Part shown: positions 26,601 through 41,600 of the stretch, in pieces | How positions within the stretch are numbered: position 1 is the first letter of the stretch | How the letters are laid out: each line of letters starts with the position of its first letter | DNA from: Lutraria lutraria | Taxonomy: Eukaryota; Mollusca; Bivalvia; Venerida; Mactridae | DNA length: 64,000 nucleotides | Assembly (NCBI GenBank): GCA_964023205.1 | Contig: OZ026838.1 | Coordinates: forward strand, 24,393,843-24,457,842 | Direction of reading: 5' to 3' | The notes under the pieces: generated by a model | What the model was told of the DNA's origin: nothing | Databases searched by the model: none | The model's input: the letters and a program-made list of their open reading frames with translations, nothing else | Translations under genes and position numbers: made by a program

Positions 26601-29600
26601 TATCTCGGTACATCCATACAGGTAGTTAGGTCTAAAGAATTATTTGTGTCTGGTTATCCAACCTAACATAATTTTTTTCCGCAACAGTAAACTTTTTTAT
26701 TTGGCCCAAGGAAGGGTTCATGCACTATCTCACTTTTTACTTTGCCACTATTTTTCAAGAGCAAAAAAGAAATCCTGACCTACCTACCCTATTTGATGAG
26801 TGTGTAACCAGAAACCAACACCTGCTTAGGCCTTGAAATTAATTAGAATATTGAAGCACAAATAAATTTGTAATAGTTTTGATTACATGTTTTAACATTT
26901 TACATTGTAACAGATGAGAAGTAGAAGTGTCTATAAACAAGCTGGCTGCTAAATGTTGTTCAAACAGTCAATTTATTTCTCAGTGAAATTTTGAAATTCT
27001 TTAATCATAAGATTTACGATGGAGATTGAAAAATCTGAGTTTTTAACCACTTGACTGGATTGATCTTTTTTTATATGTTTCAAGAAAAATAGCAGGATTT
27101 TACGAATTAGGACAACTGGTTAAAAAAGCTGTCTCTACACTCTGATTACCGGTACAACATGCTTTATGGGAAACATTGAGTCCTATTTTCAAAATGTCAA
27201 TTGAAATGAATTGCCAATTAAAGTGTTAAGCATCAGACTTTTATTGCCCTGTAATGGCATTCTATTGTTTCCTAGGTTTACAGAAATGCTGAGGATTGAT
27301 AGAGGTATACCAACATGTGCTGGTCTTCCTTTAAACATGACTGTATCCTTGTCTGGGAAAGCTTCCATGCCGACCAGTATGAAATCAAACCTTGGAATGT
27401 ATATGGCTGACAAGATTACTCAACTTTCTGTTGGTTTTACACAGTATGTGAAGTAAGTGTTCATGTTGTGAAGTCTACTTAATTTACTGTACATTAATTA
27501 AGTACATGACCCAAACTGAGGGATGATCATTGGTTGAGTGGTAACACACCGGACTACTAGATAAAAGATCAATGGGTTCGATTTTTGGCTCCACCTTTTG
27601 AATTTCTCAAAGACACTTTTTCAGTGTCCCCATTTTAACTACCCAGCCAAGTACATATGGGCAAGTCATGTATCAATGCTTTACACAAGGCATGATAAAG
27701 AACCAGGAAAAAATATTTGAAAAGAGTAAGGATACAAATGCCAGGTTCTCCTGTATCTTATCTCCCCTCTCTCTGGGGCTCTGAAATGACTGTAGCTGTC
27801 AAATGGGTCATTAAACAACAGATACTAGTAAATGAATGACTAGAAAAGTTGTCCAGATTACCAACACGGTTGTACATGTTTTTTTAAATACCAGAAGATA
27901 ACATCCTTCCTTTGTGAATCGTGTTTGGGAGTCACATGACCTCACATGTTTTAACTTCAATTAAAATTATTTGATTTGATCTCACCTGGTTTTAAACTAA
28001 ATAAAACAATGACCGCTATATGATTATCATCTATTTGATGTCTTGTATTTTATTCCAAGTGAATTTGCTGGTTATACGCAATCCTACACACATTTGCAAC
28101 AACTGAAATTCAGTTAAAAACAGGCATGAAGCATGTAATATCTAATATCTACAAATTTGTTCCTATTTTTTACCTTCTCCTAGTTTTGCTTATGATCTCT
28201 CTGGCTCAATGGTGGTCCCGTTTGGAGATGTGCATACCTCAGGCACGGCAGCCCGTTTCCATGCATTGTTTGAAAGAGGAGCATCCCTGAATGTACGATA
28301 TGGATACTCTGACCCAATGGTTCTGGTAGAAAATCCAACAAAGCGAAAAATGGAGTTCGAACTTTATCCTATTTTGCCAGAGAAGGAAACTGAGGATTTA
28401 GTTTATGCAAGGTAAATATTATTTATCAATTAACAGGCTATATTTAGCAGAAAATGTGTGCTATATTAATAGAATCAATCTTATTGTAAATCTTAAGATT
28501 ATTTTATAAAATAATAATTCTACTTAGCAAATAATGTAACTATTGTCTGTATTCAGTGGGAAACTAACACTCATGACATAGCTTTTGATTATTCTACTAC
28601 AAAAACATTAAGTTAAGGTACCCAAGACTCAATGTTCATCACTTTATTGACAAACAAGTCATGTAATGAAGTTTACAGTACAATTTTAAGGATTTAATAT
28701 CATTCACCTTTTTTGTATTTTTTTCAGTCAAAGGATGCTTCTGATTAATGGTGATAAGGAAGAAGTTTTGCTCAGTGACCCAAATGTTCAAACAACCGTC
28801 GAACGATGTACAGAGAGTCAGTTTAGTCAGCTACTTGGACGTTCATTCTGTTTTCATTTTGAATACCCAGATGTTACCACTTCCAGAAAACATGCTTACT
28901 TCCCACTTTCTGGACCATTTGATCTTAGAGTAAAGTTATCAAAGGTTGACAGGTAATTATGAATTATTAATATAATAGGATTTGATTAGGCCATCAACAA
29001 AAAATTGTTGATTTGCTATTATCTGACTGACTCAAACTAAATAAAAAATCATTTTCCTTAAATTTTTTAGCGATTTTTGGCAAAAATTAATTTATTCTTT
29101 ATTTTCGCTTTACGATTTCAGTACAAGCAAAAAGAATGCCTACCTACATGTACCTACCCACTGTGAAACATTTGAGTCCTAAAACTGCAGACCAACATTT
29201 TTTTAATAGCCAATGTGTGATATTTTTCTACCATTATATTAGAATGAATTATGCGTCAATTCTGTACTAAGTGGAATCAAATGACAGTGGGAATTTATTC
29301 AGGAGCTGACATTGGTTTCATTTTGTGAATCATCACTGCATCAACAGACTGAAACACCATCTGTGTCTTCTGAGAGAATCTACTTACATACTAGTATATA
29401 CAGTCAACTTGTGTTAGCGGCCACCTCCGAATAATGGCCACCCTTTGAATAGAGGCCATTTTTAAAAAAATTGTCATTGATTATGTAGAATAAAAGTAAT
29501 CTCAAAATTAAGGCCACCTGTCAATAAAGGCCACATTATGTCTTAGGAGAGGTGGCCTTTGATCACAGGTTGAACTGTATGATAGTTTAAACTTGAAGAA

Positions 29601-32600
29601 AAAAGCAGAGATTTTATAAGGTGATAGAAATAGTACTTTTCAGTGTATCTATCAGCCTTCATATTGATGATGAGTAATTAGATAACATTATTTCAGTGCA
29701 CACACTGTACATTAAGATTCCAATGTATTTGAGTGTACTGTATTATGCAAGGTAGAACATTAAGTAAATTAAAATTCCATTATATTTTAGTGTGCAGTCT
29801 TTCACAAATTCATTCGAGTACTTCATGGAAAAAGAAGAGGGGAAAGACTATACATATAATCTCAATTTTGAATTCTTTGGAAAAGGTAAGCCATTTTGTC
29901 GTACGGTGTTTATTAGGCATAGAAAAAGTTTGTTTTTTGGACTGGTTATCCGATTTGTCCTAATTTTTTCCCTAATACTCTATTAAATCCACTTTTCTGC
30001 ATGCTTACGGAGGATGGGAGTCTGGTACTGGTTCTTCCCTTGAAAGATGGTTGGGTGAACTGTCCACCTTATGTGACTCTGACTGTTGAAAAGGGGCATT
30101 AAACTTGATATAGAAATACAAACCAACTTTCTCCCCGAACATTTTTTCACCTTTCCCCTAGCTTTCAAGAATCTCCAGCCTACTTACCCTATTTTTTATA
30201 AGCATGTAAACAGAATCAAACATTGTTTTAAACCTTAGAATGGTAGATTTGTTTCACTTGAATAAAAGGGGACATTGTTAAATTGTATTTGTCCATTTTC
30301 TTTGTATTCTTCAACATGAAACATTAGTAGTTGACTATACAAGGAGATGTTTGGAAAAAGCTTGACCTTGGGGTTCAAGGTCATTTAACTATAAATACCA
30401 TTTTTCTTGCTTAATAATACAAGGACTTATATCTTATATACATACATGGATTTGCATCTGCTAAAATAGCTAAAACGATATCGAAAGACAATCCCAAAAT
30501 CCATTGCCATCCTCAACAATATCCGACAGGTGTAATCAGATGTTTACGATCTTAAATATACATGTATTAGAAAACTATTGCAATTGGGGACGGGACATTG
30601 GTTGGTATGTAACAAAATATATAAAGATACACTGAAAATACACACCTTACCACATTTCAAATTTCAAAATGGCAGAGATTATCGTTTTGTCTCCGGAACT
30701 AAACTTTCAGATACCGGTAATCACTGATATATTCACTGTTGTAAACATAAGCATGGAATCCTGTTGATTCATGTTGCTTCTATGGGATTTGATTACTTCA
30801 AACTGTAATATGGAAGTTGCAATTCTATGTATGTATAATAAATTGTTTATAAGTCCTTGATGGGAAGAAAGGTGTATACTTTTTGTTTAGAACCAGGGAT
30901 TTTTTGGGCGATTTTATAACCGAAATTCGGTCATATTCCGAATGGAAATTAGTATCTTTTTTCCCAATTTACGGACAAAAATTCCAAATCCCCCCCCCCC
31001 AAAATATATATATTTTTTTATTAATTTTATAAGTTCATTAACATCACTATTGGTAGTAATTACCTGATTCTACTACTGTTCTATATGGGAGAATAAGTAG
31101 AATAAGTTGAACATTGCAAAAATTGTAGTTATACAGTTTTTCCCAATTTTGATTAAAACAACATGAAAATTCCCAATCCCAAGGGTATGGGGTCATACTC
31201 CCAAAATACCAAAAAAATCTGAGAAAACAACAGCAGCTGCTTGTACTTTTTTATTTGTAGGGAAGCGCTTATCAAGGCACATATATTGTAACATGGTATT
31301 TGATTCCTCTGACCAAAGACTCGCAATTAAAGCTGGTTTCCCAGAGGCAAATCTTGCGTATGAAGGTGAATATGATAGATACAGTAATGGAGTGACTGGT
31401 TCAGTAGTACAAGAGTGGACAAAATTCAACGACCATGTTGTATCAGGTTATATCTTAAAGGTAAAAGTTTGGATCATTTATTTGGTTATTAAAGTGGTGG
31501 GTATGTAAAGTCTCAATGACTATACCTGATCAACAAGTCGGCCTTGATTTCCACTGAAATAAAGTGCTCATGTCATAATTCAGACTCTAATTGCACAGGT
31601 ACCAAAATGTGGACAGAAAGATTCATAGATCTATATATAGAGGATATAAGTTTTGCTAGGACATTATATATAGAGGATATAAGTTTTGCTAGGACATTAT
31701 ATATAGAGGATATAAGTTTTGCTAGGCCATTATATATAGAGGATATAAGTTTTGCTAGGCCATTATATATAGAGGATATAAGTTTTGCTAGGCCATTATA
31801 TATAGAGGATATAAGTTTTGCTAGGACATTATATATAGAGGATATAAGTTTTGCTAGGCCATTATATATAGAGGATATAAGTTTTGCTAGGCCATTATAT
31901 ATAGAGGATATAAGTTTTGCTAGGACATTATATATAGAGGATACAAGTTTTGCTAGGACATTATATATAGAGGATATAAGTTTTGCTAGGCCATTATATA
32001 TAGAGGATATAAGTTTTGCTAGGACATTATATATAGAGGATACAAGTTTTGCTAGGACATTATATATAGAGGATATAAGTTTTGCTAGGCCATTATATAT
32101 AGAGGATATAAGTTTTGCTAGGCCATTATATATAGAGGATATAAGTTTTGCTAGGACATTATATATAGAGCAGGGTTCTAGCCAGCCTAATATCGCATGT
32201 CGTCCACGACATGCCTTCAGGCTTACAGTTGTATATTCGACATCCTTTAATTCCATCGACATCCCTTAATTACGTATACGACATGGCTTGTGTACACAAC
32301 CAATTATAAAAGCAACTACATCCGAATATGTGCCGCGTGCTGACTCGTTACGTCACTAAGAACAGTGTCAATCAAATATCAATAAACCAATGACTGTCTC
32401 GAATGCATGACGCATGTCTCTGACAAAATCGTAGCCCCGCCTTACCACGTGTTTCAACTAAATACTCGATGTTATGACCGTGAAAGTTTACGTAAGAGTG
32501 TTGACAAGATTTTCTAATAATTATCGCATGCACACTTTCACTAAAACATCCAGAATTGCGCCGTTTGAAGATGTTGATTTTCGCCGCATTGTTTTTCACG

Positions 32601-35600
32601 AGTAGCTATCATAATTATGATTCTGAAAGTTTACACAATTTATGCAGCTCTTATTTATATGCAGTCAGCGGAGTGTCGCTTGCCATGCATATTTCGCATA
32701 AAGTTAAAAATATGAACGATACCTGTGGTACACACACAATGATCTTAAAATGACAATTTTGTTTTCAACCCGTTATGACAATTTTGTTTTCAACCCGTTA
32801 TGCAGTTGCCTCAATATAAATTGACACATTACACTGTTAGTGACGTCATTCAGTGATAGCAACTTATTTCGGAATGAAATTCATTGCTGATGACGTATCG
32901 TGTGTATCTAGATTACACGTTTCTTGGGCAACATATGATTACTATGCCTCTGCGAATGATTTATATTTAACAACAACGAAAAATGCATAGATCTACAGTA
33001 TCGGTGTGCAAATAATAATTACTGACATCATGCGACAAAATCGTGAAATTAAGACTGAACATTTTTTAATGTACGTAGATCTATACGAAAGACGAGGATA
33101 TAAAATACGCGTTAGCAAATCGATCACCGAGGAATCTTTGAGCATTAAAAACGAAATGAGACTCATATGAGTCGATGGAATAACATTCATGATGTGAGTT
33201 CTGATCAGAAATCGTGAGTTCTGATCAGAAATCCGCAACGCCGATCTTGACATAATCCAATCTTTAGATCCTAAATGGAAACATACGGTAACTTTTAAAT
33301 ATCATTATCTATTAAATTTTAGCAGAAGTTACATGCAGTTGATATCCCTAGGAATTTAAAAAAATGATTCAAGTTTAACTTATACGATCTGATGTCAAAA
33401 CGGAGTGAGTACAGCTACTTCCGGTTAAAAAATGCCAGTCGTCATTTTCTACTTTCGGTTTGAACTTTGGTAGTGACAATGTGTTATGTTTGTTGTCATT
33501 TTATTCAGTCAATAAAAATTTTAATTGATTCAATAAAATTTCTTACTGTGAAATATGCAATGATTGCTGAAAATAAATGTAAATGGTTACATAAAAAATA
33601 CAGAAACACTACATGTACTATCAAAGGAGACTTAAGAAGTGCATGCCTAATAAAGCAGTATGGGTTGACATTCCATGTACTTCCATAAAAAGAGCATCCT
33701 GTCAAAACCATGGTGCCTCGGATTCACACAAATTATTTATTTGGACATGCAAAACTGATACATGTATCTTAATTCCTATTGATTTGTGTATGATATGTTA
33801 TATATTTATAACAGTTCTATCTTTTGACTTTAAAATTCACTAAAATATGAACCACTTAAGTTGTTGGACTTACCCCTCCCCCCCCCCACTTGCACACATT
33901 CAGTCATTCACCGTACTGCGCACGGGTGACTAAAATTTGTATTTGCAACATGCCTTAAAAAATCCTGGCTAGAACCCTGTAGAGGATATAAGTTTTGCTA
34001 GGACATTATATATAGAGGATACAAGTTTTGCTAGGACATTATATATAAAGGATATAAGTTTTGCTAGGACATTATATATAGAGGATATAAGTTTTGCTAG
34101 GACATTATATATAGAGGATATAAGTTTTGCTAGGCCTGCTTTTTCAGTGTCCCAGTCCCAACTAACGAGCCAAGTATACGGTATCTAGAAAATCAGAGGA
34201 AAACGGGCGAGGCGTGTTTTGGTACTTTATACCAGACATGATAAAGAAGCAGAAAAAAATACTTTATAAGAGTAGGGTATAAATGCCCAGTTCTCCTGTA
34301 TCTTCTCTCCCTGGGGCAGCTATTAAACAACAGATGAATAAATAAAAAGATAAAACCATATATTGTTTTAACATACTTTTTCGTATGCATAATGCATGTG
34401 AACAAAGGCCACCCTTTAGAAAAAATATAATGTGAGCTTTATTGTCAGGTGGTGTCTATTTGATGATCATTTTGTTCTAAATAGTCAATGACTGTTTTCA
34501 AAGAATGTCCTGTATTCACAGGGTGGCCTTTATTTGGAGGTGTCTGCTTACACTAGTTTGACTGTATGTCAAATTAACATGATGTGTAAAGTAAGCCTCA
34601 TGTTTTTTTGTGTTTTTTTTTCAATTTTGTACTTTCAGTATTACAGAAGGTACACCGGCATTCGTGAAACTATTTTTCATCTAAATTACACTACTGCTAC
34701 TATTGGCTGGGAATTTTTATCTACTTATAAAGGAAAAGCACTTGACTTGACTTACACATACTTCTGGTAAGTATTCAGACTGTTAAACAGTTAAATTTGC
34801 CCCGTTTTTCTGTGTCAATTAAAAGATAAACAGGACCTCTGTGGTCGAATGGTTATGGGGAAATCACAACCCCTTACTGCTGTGAGTTCAAAACCCACAC
34901 TAGGGTTCCCACCAAATCTTCTACAAAATTAAGTCACAATTGTCTTCAATCTTCATAAAAAATCAATTGAATTTACTGGACATTTTATGTCATTGTTGTT
35001 AGTGATATATAATTGTTTCTTTATATACTTTTATCACAGTACCATGGATCAGCCACTGCTCTATCTATTCCATCCAGTACCACTACTGGCATCAGAAAAT
35101 GGGGATAAAACCACTATTACTTTTCACCATGAGCCAAAAGATGGTGATTCTAAGACAAAGCGGAATGTTGTTGCCTTAGGAATATATGGTTTGTACATTG
35201 ACATTTTTGTTTCCTGATTGGGAAAGGTACCAGTGCCGGACAAATTGGAAAAATTAGCGCAGTTTTGACCAAAATTGGGATTTTTGAAAATAAATTGTGA
35301 ATTTAAAAAAAGACATTTATCTGATCAACTGTTCATTGGTTTTTATTTCAGCACTAAATGTTGGAATAAATTTAATAAAAAATGACTGGATTTTTTTATA
35401 TGAAAAAAAGTTCTGCACCAGATTTAGATTTTTCCCTTTGAAATTGGGAAAGTACTGTTTACTGGTGTACCAAACAAAGGAAGGGGAAAAAATCACGGAT
35501 TGTGTTGCTTTTATGTACCAAATACTTCCTAAAGCCTAACAACTATGGTTATGTTATGATTATCCATCCAACTTTATGCCTTGATGCCAACCCTGAATTT

Positions 35601-38600
35601 TTTTTCAGTAAAATCCAAAGTATGAAACAAAAGTTGGGAATGTATCATACTTCCTAAGTTTGAACGGTATGTTTGGAAAGAAAATAGAATAGAAAATCTG
35701 CAACTTACCTACCCTATGTTATATTTTGGTCTGGTTACCTTAAATATGAATTTTTTGTAGCCTAAACCCTTGATCATGTTACATATTACAAAATAAACGT
35801 CTCCATCAGGGTGGCCTTTATTCTCATGGTGACCTTTATTTACAGGGTGGCCTTTATTCACAGGGTGGCCTTTATTCATGAAGTGGTGTTTATTTACAGA
35901 GTGGCCTTTATTTAACATACCTCCTCCATCTTTTGGAAAATTGTCCATAAATTCGCAACCATTTACCATTAAGTGTTTTTTATTGACAATATGTTAATAG
36001 ATTTTTTGATTTTTCCAACATTTCATAGATAAAAAAGTGACAGCAGATATAACAGTACACAGTGTTAATCCAATGATTACTGATTACCATGGTGAGATTT
36101 CATATTTTGATGGTGAAAATAAGGTATGTATCACTGTGTGCAATAGATCATTACTCTATATCATTGAATGTAACATATGCACATGCTACTCTTGTTTGAA
36201 CAAACATGTTTCAAATTGATGCAACATTAGATACTATAGTTGCCTTACAATCAAAGTACTAAAAGTACTCATGGAAACTGAAATTACACAGACTTGCACT
36301 GCAAACTGAAATTGGAACTACCGTAGTTTGACAATTGCGTGGCGGACATAGAAGAATGTAGTACACATCAAAATTCAGACTTGACTGTATATCCTAATTT
36401 GATACATTATTGTGGTCATACTTGACTGTATATCCTAATTTGATACATAATGGTGGTCATACTTGACTGTATATCCTAATTTGATATATTATTGTGGTCA
36501 TACTTGACTGTATATCCTAATTTGATATATTATTGTGGTCATACTTGACTGTATATCCTAATTTTATACATTATTGTGGTCATACTTGACTGTATATCCT
36601 AATTTGATATATTATTGTGGTCATACTTGACTGTATATCCTAATTTGATACATAATGGTGGTCATACTTGACTGTATATCCTCATTTGATACATTATTGT
36701 GGTCATACTTGACTGTATATCCTAATTTGATATATTATTGTGGTCATACTTGACTGTATATCCTAATTTGATATATTATTGTGGTCATACTTGACTGTAT
36801 ATCCTAATTTGATATATTATTGTGGTCATACTTGACTGTATATCCTAATTTGAAATATTATAGTGGTCATACTTGACTGTATATCCTAATTTGATATATT
36901 ATAGTGGTCATACTTGACTGTATATCCTAATTTGATATATTATTGTGGTCATACTTGACTGTATATCCTAATTTGATATATTATTGTGGTCATACTTGAC
37001 TGTATATCCTAATTTGATGTATTATTGTGGTCATACTTGACTGTATATCCTAATTTGATATATCATTGTGGTCATACTTGACTGTATGTCCTAATTTGAT
37101 AAATTGTTGTGGTCATACTTGACTGTATATCCTAATTTGATACATTATTGTGGTCATACTTGACTGTATATCCTAATTTGATACATAATGGTGGTCATAC
37201 TTGACTGTATATCCTAATTTGATATATTATTGTGGTCATACTTGACTGTATATCCTAATTTGATATATTATTGTGGTCATACTTGACTGTATATCCTAAT
37301 TTGATATATTATTGTGGTCATACTTGACTGTATATCCTAATTTGATATATTATTGTGGTCATACTTGACTGTATATCCTAATTTGATATATTATTGTGGT
37401 CATACTTGACTGTATATCCTAATTTGATATATTATTGTGGTCATACTTGATATTCCTAATACTTTAGGGATGTAATAATTCTAAATTAGAAGTTATCCAT
37501 CCAGAGTTGAAGAGATTATGTTCTTTTTGGCTGTTTAAATTTTCAACATTTTACCTTTGTTTTTCAACAATATAATTCATACTCATTCATTATTTTAGCG
37601 CAGATATATTTTTGGAAATAAGTTATCCAGCGAAATGTCTCGAGCTGGAATGACAATGACCTTTGAGACAGCCATTAGTTCAGATGATGTTAATTTGAAT
37701 GGTAAAATATCAGGTACATTGTCAGGAGCTGATGTCAGCATTACAGGAGATGTACAATACACAAATAAAGAGGTAATCATTCTCAAATTATTCTTCTCCC
37801 TTCGACATAATAATGTTTCAAGATATTTCTTTTTTATCCAAATATTGAACAAGGCATATTTTTTTCATTCATTTTTATTTTGTCAACTTGAAACAGAAGA
37901 AGTAGTTAATAAATTGTGAACCTGTTTTGCAACTAAACTTATGACCTTGACCTTGAATTTTAAGGTAATTTTTATCAAAGTCATATTCTTTAACCTTTCT
38001 AAATAATCAAAATTTAGTTGGGCCATATTTGTTTTGTTAAAGCATCAATACTGACTTGTAATCAACGTTATGCGTTGTCCAATTTTAATCTTACAAACTT
38101 GCCAGCTTAATAGATTAAAATGGACTTTGTAAGTACACTCCTGTCATATTCACGGAAAAAAAGCTTCTAAAAGCTGTCAAAACGTTTAAAGTTGGGGCAA
38201 CCTACAATGAAAGCAAGATTCCCAGAAAGCACATGCAGATTAGAAGGAAAGCCTGGACCCACGCTTATTTTCGTCACTTCCGTCAATCGAAAAAATGGCG
38301 AGTGCACTACCTTGGTGTTTTTATACACTCAATAGGCGGGAAGAAATTAAAGATTTTTCTTTCGACAGATTTGCGTTGTTTAATGAGTTAAATTGAAAAA
38401 TAATGTCTATAAACGTATAAAAATCATGGAATTGAATGCCTATGGTCATACTGTTATTATTTAATATTTCAGAGTATAATACATTAATTTACATGTCCAT
38501 CGTAGTACAATTTGACAATTTATACAAATATGTTTGTTTTAGGAGGAGAACGTTTCAAGGAAAAAACGATCGCTAAAAAGTATTTATGGCAAATTCAAGA

Positions 38601-41600
38601 ATCTACGGAAGTCTTGGAAGAATAGAATAGAGGATTTTGAGGTACATTGAAGCTAATAGAGCTAAATGTGGAAAGTGAACTGAGTATGAACTGACATATA
38701 GTCAGATGTCAGTTTTTTCTTAACTGGCCTGACCCAGTCTTGGCAGGTTACACCCTTTAATGAACATTTGACCAGAGTGCTGGTTACATAAATTGCTAGC
38801 TGGTACCAGTCCCGGTGTATCTTAGAAGTCAGAAATACTGCTGAAGACAACCAGACTTAATTTCCAATCTAATTAGATACATGTTCAGTGAAAACTCTCC
38901 AAGATACACCCTTTGGGAGGAGCAAACTTATGTTGTTGTTTAGAGATTGTTGCTCTAGTTAGGTTAAATCAATAGTTAAAATGTGCAGTGGGGAAAACAA
39001 GCTGTTATTGCAGGGAGGTTATTGCTCAAGAGAGGGCCACTCTGGAGAGATTGAACTGTAATTAGGTAGATATGAAAACCTAATGTTTTCAAACTGAAGG
39101 TGCCCAATTTTATGACAATAATTCTGGAAATAATAGACCTCCTGGACTTAAGCATTTGTTTGTTTGCAGAATAAACTGTTCAGTAAAGATGCTGTAAAGC
39201 CATTCATTGGTGATGTTAGTACAGATTCATCTAAAGATGTACTTCTCCCTGAAGGACTTTTAGAAAACATGCATGTACCACCAAGCATATGGGATCTCAA
39301 ACAATGGAATGTGAGTATTTTGTATAAACATGAATTGCTTATAACATATTGTGAAGATATTTCCTAACACTCAACCAGTGTACTGGGTAATATGATATTA
39401 TTGTAATAATTTTCACTCCAAATGGTATAAAATGGGTAGTATTACATGGTAGATTAATTAAAGATTCCTTGTAAATGACTTCTACAATTGGGACAGATCA
39501 AACTTACGGTAGATTTGACCAAGGATGTTATTTATCATCGTTGATGTATGTTCGATGTAGTGAAAAACACCATGTTTGATCTTGTTTTGGAATTATTTTT
39601 TAAATTCAATTCCATTGATGCTAAAAGATCATAAGGTTCATTTAGGGATATCAAACGTTGTGTTTCAGGCAAAGATAGATGTAGCAGCTAAGCTTGTACC
39701 TATTTTCCCCTCTGGGGTAGCCCCTGGGACTGCCCCGCCTGAAGCTTATGAGGTGCATGGCACTGCAACTGCTAAACATCCGTGGAATGGTGGCTACGTT
39801 GAATATAAGGAAACCTTTAAAATGGGAGCTAGAAAAGACAATACTAAAAGAAATTTTAAGTATGTTAATAAGTGATTGGTTATAGCAATTTACTTCATTT
39901 AAGTTATAGTTAAAGATCTAGTTACTGGTAACAGTGCTAGTTTTATTCTTTATGTTTATCAATGCAAATATTGTTTTTAATTTTGTCTTTTTTTATGAGA
40001 ATGTACTTGCTGTCTTACTTGCTTTTATTTCATTCCTTTCAAGAAATCCCTTGTTACAGCCTCTTTCAGAAAGCATGTTTGAATAAAATGAAAGAAACTT
40101 TAGAGTCAAACCTTACGAACAATGCTATCAATTGGAAAGACAGAACTTGACCTTTATTGACAGGTGGCTTTATTTCAAGATCATTTTGTCCCAAATAATC
40201 AACTTTCAACTTAATTGGCAAATCAGCAGAATATTTTGCCTTTGGCCATAATCAATGACAGTATTAAAAAGAATGACCATTTTCATATGGTAGTCATTAT
40301 TCCGAGGTTATTTAAATAACTTATTTTGTTCTAGATAATCAATTACAACATCTAGATTAATGACCTTTTTTCACAGTGTGGTCTTTGTATTCAGAGATGC
40401 TGGCCTGCAAAGACAGGTTTGACTAAATTTGTATGATCATTTTTCATGAAACATTTTTGCATGCTTTGACTTATGGTAATCGAGTGTATGTCTAGCTAAG
40501 CAACTGTTTTATTCATTAGGTTGAATTGGTCTTAAGATGACGTTAACTGCATAAGTTTATCATAATTCATTTGAAAGGGCTTGGTTCCATGGCGATTTGA
40601 ACAGTACATTGACAGATTTGGATGGTGCAGTCATCGTCGTTGATGGAAAGCCTGCTGTTTCATCCAAACATGGAGGTTTCTATGTAGAAAGAGAGTCAGG
40701 AAGAATTTTCAACTATTCCATGAATTATCATAGTTCAGATATCCACAAAGTATACTCTATACTGTTTAACTGGGATGCTCCCAGTCATGATGAACCATTG
40801 ATACGTGTTTTCTCTCAGTTAACATGGAAGTCTGTGCCTTTCTTTAATCATTATTATGAAGGTTTGTATAAGTTGGCATTTTCCTTTTTGAAAATTAATT
40901 TTATGATTCCATTTCATAAAAAAGTAATTTGTTGCAATACTATTTGAATTCTCGACTCAGTGCAGGCTATTTGATGTAATGCCACTTCCCCCCCATTCAG
41001 TCCCCAGAGTTTGCAATAAATCAATACAGTGTCTAATTTTATATACACTTGCCACGGCAAGCCCTGACCCCTTGTAGCTCCTTTGACTCCCAACATACTC
41101 CTGAAAAGTGCAGTACTCAATGCAGCTGTTTTTCGATAAAATTCAAATAATTTTTCTCATTGTCAATATTTATCATTTTAAAGCGATCATGTATAACACA
41201 CTGTCACAAATTCTGCTGTTTTGTAATGATCATAAAGAATGCAATTTTTATTTACTTGTTTTTGTATTGATCCGTTTTCTGTGTGACACTACTGTCTATT
41301 ATTCTTTTTTAGAAATATACACATATGAAACACAACATATTGTTCACACAATTTTATTAAAACACAGTATGTTGAATGTATCAGCACGAACAGACTTTGA
41401 TTTTAGAGGCTCTGATAAAGTACATCAAAATGGATCTATTGCCCTCAAGGTATTCTGTTTCATGTTTTTATCTTTTTTCTTGCTGTATGCAATTTTGGAG
41501 CAACTGTTTGCTTTTAAAAGAATTGTTTTAATGATAGAATTATGCATTTTCCTTACAATTAAGTGGTCGGACCACAGTGTTCCTCTTTAGACTTCCTGAT

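Noticed and set aside
27513..27590. Possible functional tRNA gene
   Set aside because: A and B boxes are spaced correctly, but stems do not pair well and the head is fused to a repeated SINE body.
31544..32269. 241- and 229-codon open frames on opposite strands
   Set aside because: Both arise from the 33-bp minisatellite (11-residue period) in an intron of the lipoprotein gene.
34193..34405. Minus-strand 70-codon open frame
   Set aside because: Lies over a SINE tail and MITE start; no protein features.
36379..37455. CRISPR-like regular array
   Set aside because: Units are contiguous 41-mers with no unique spacers; it is a minisatellite in an animal intron.
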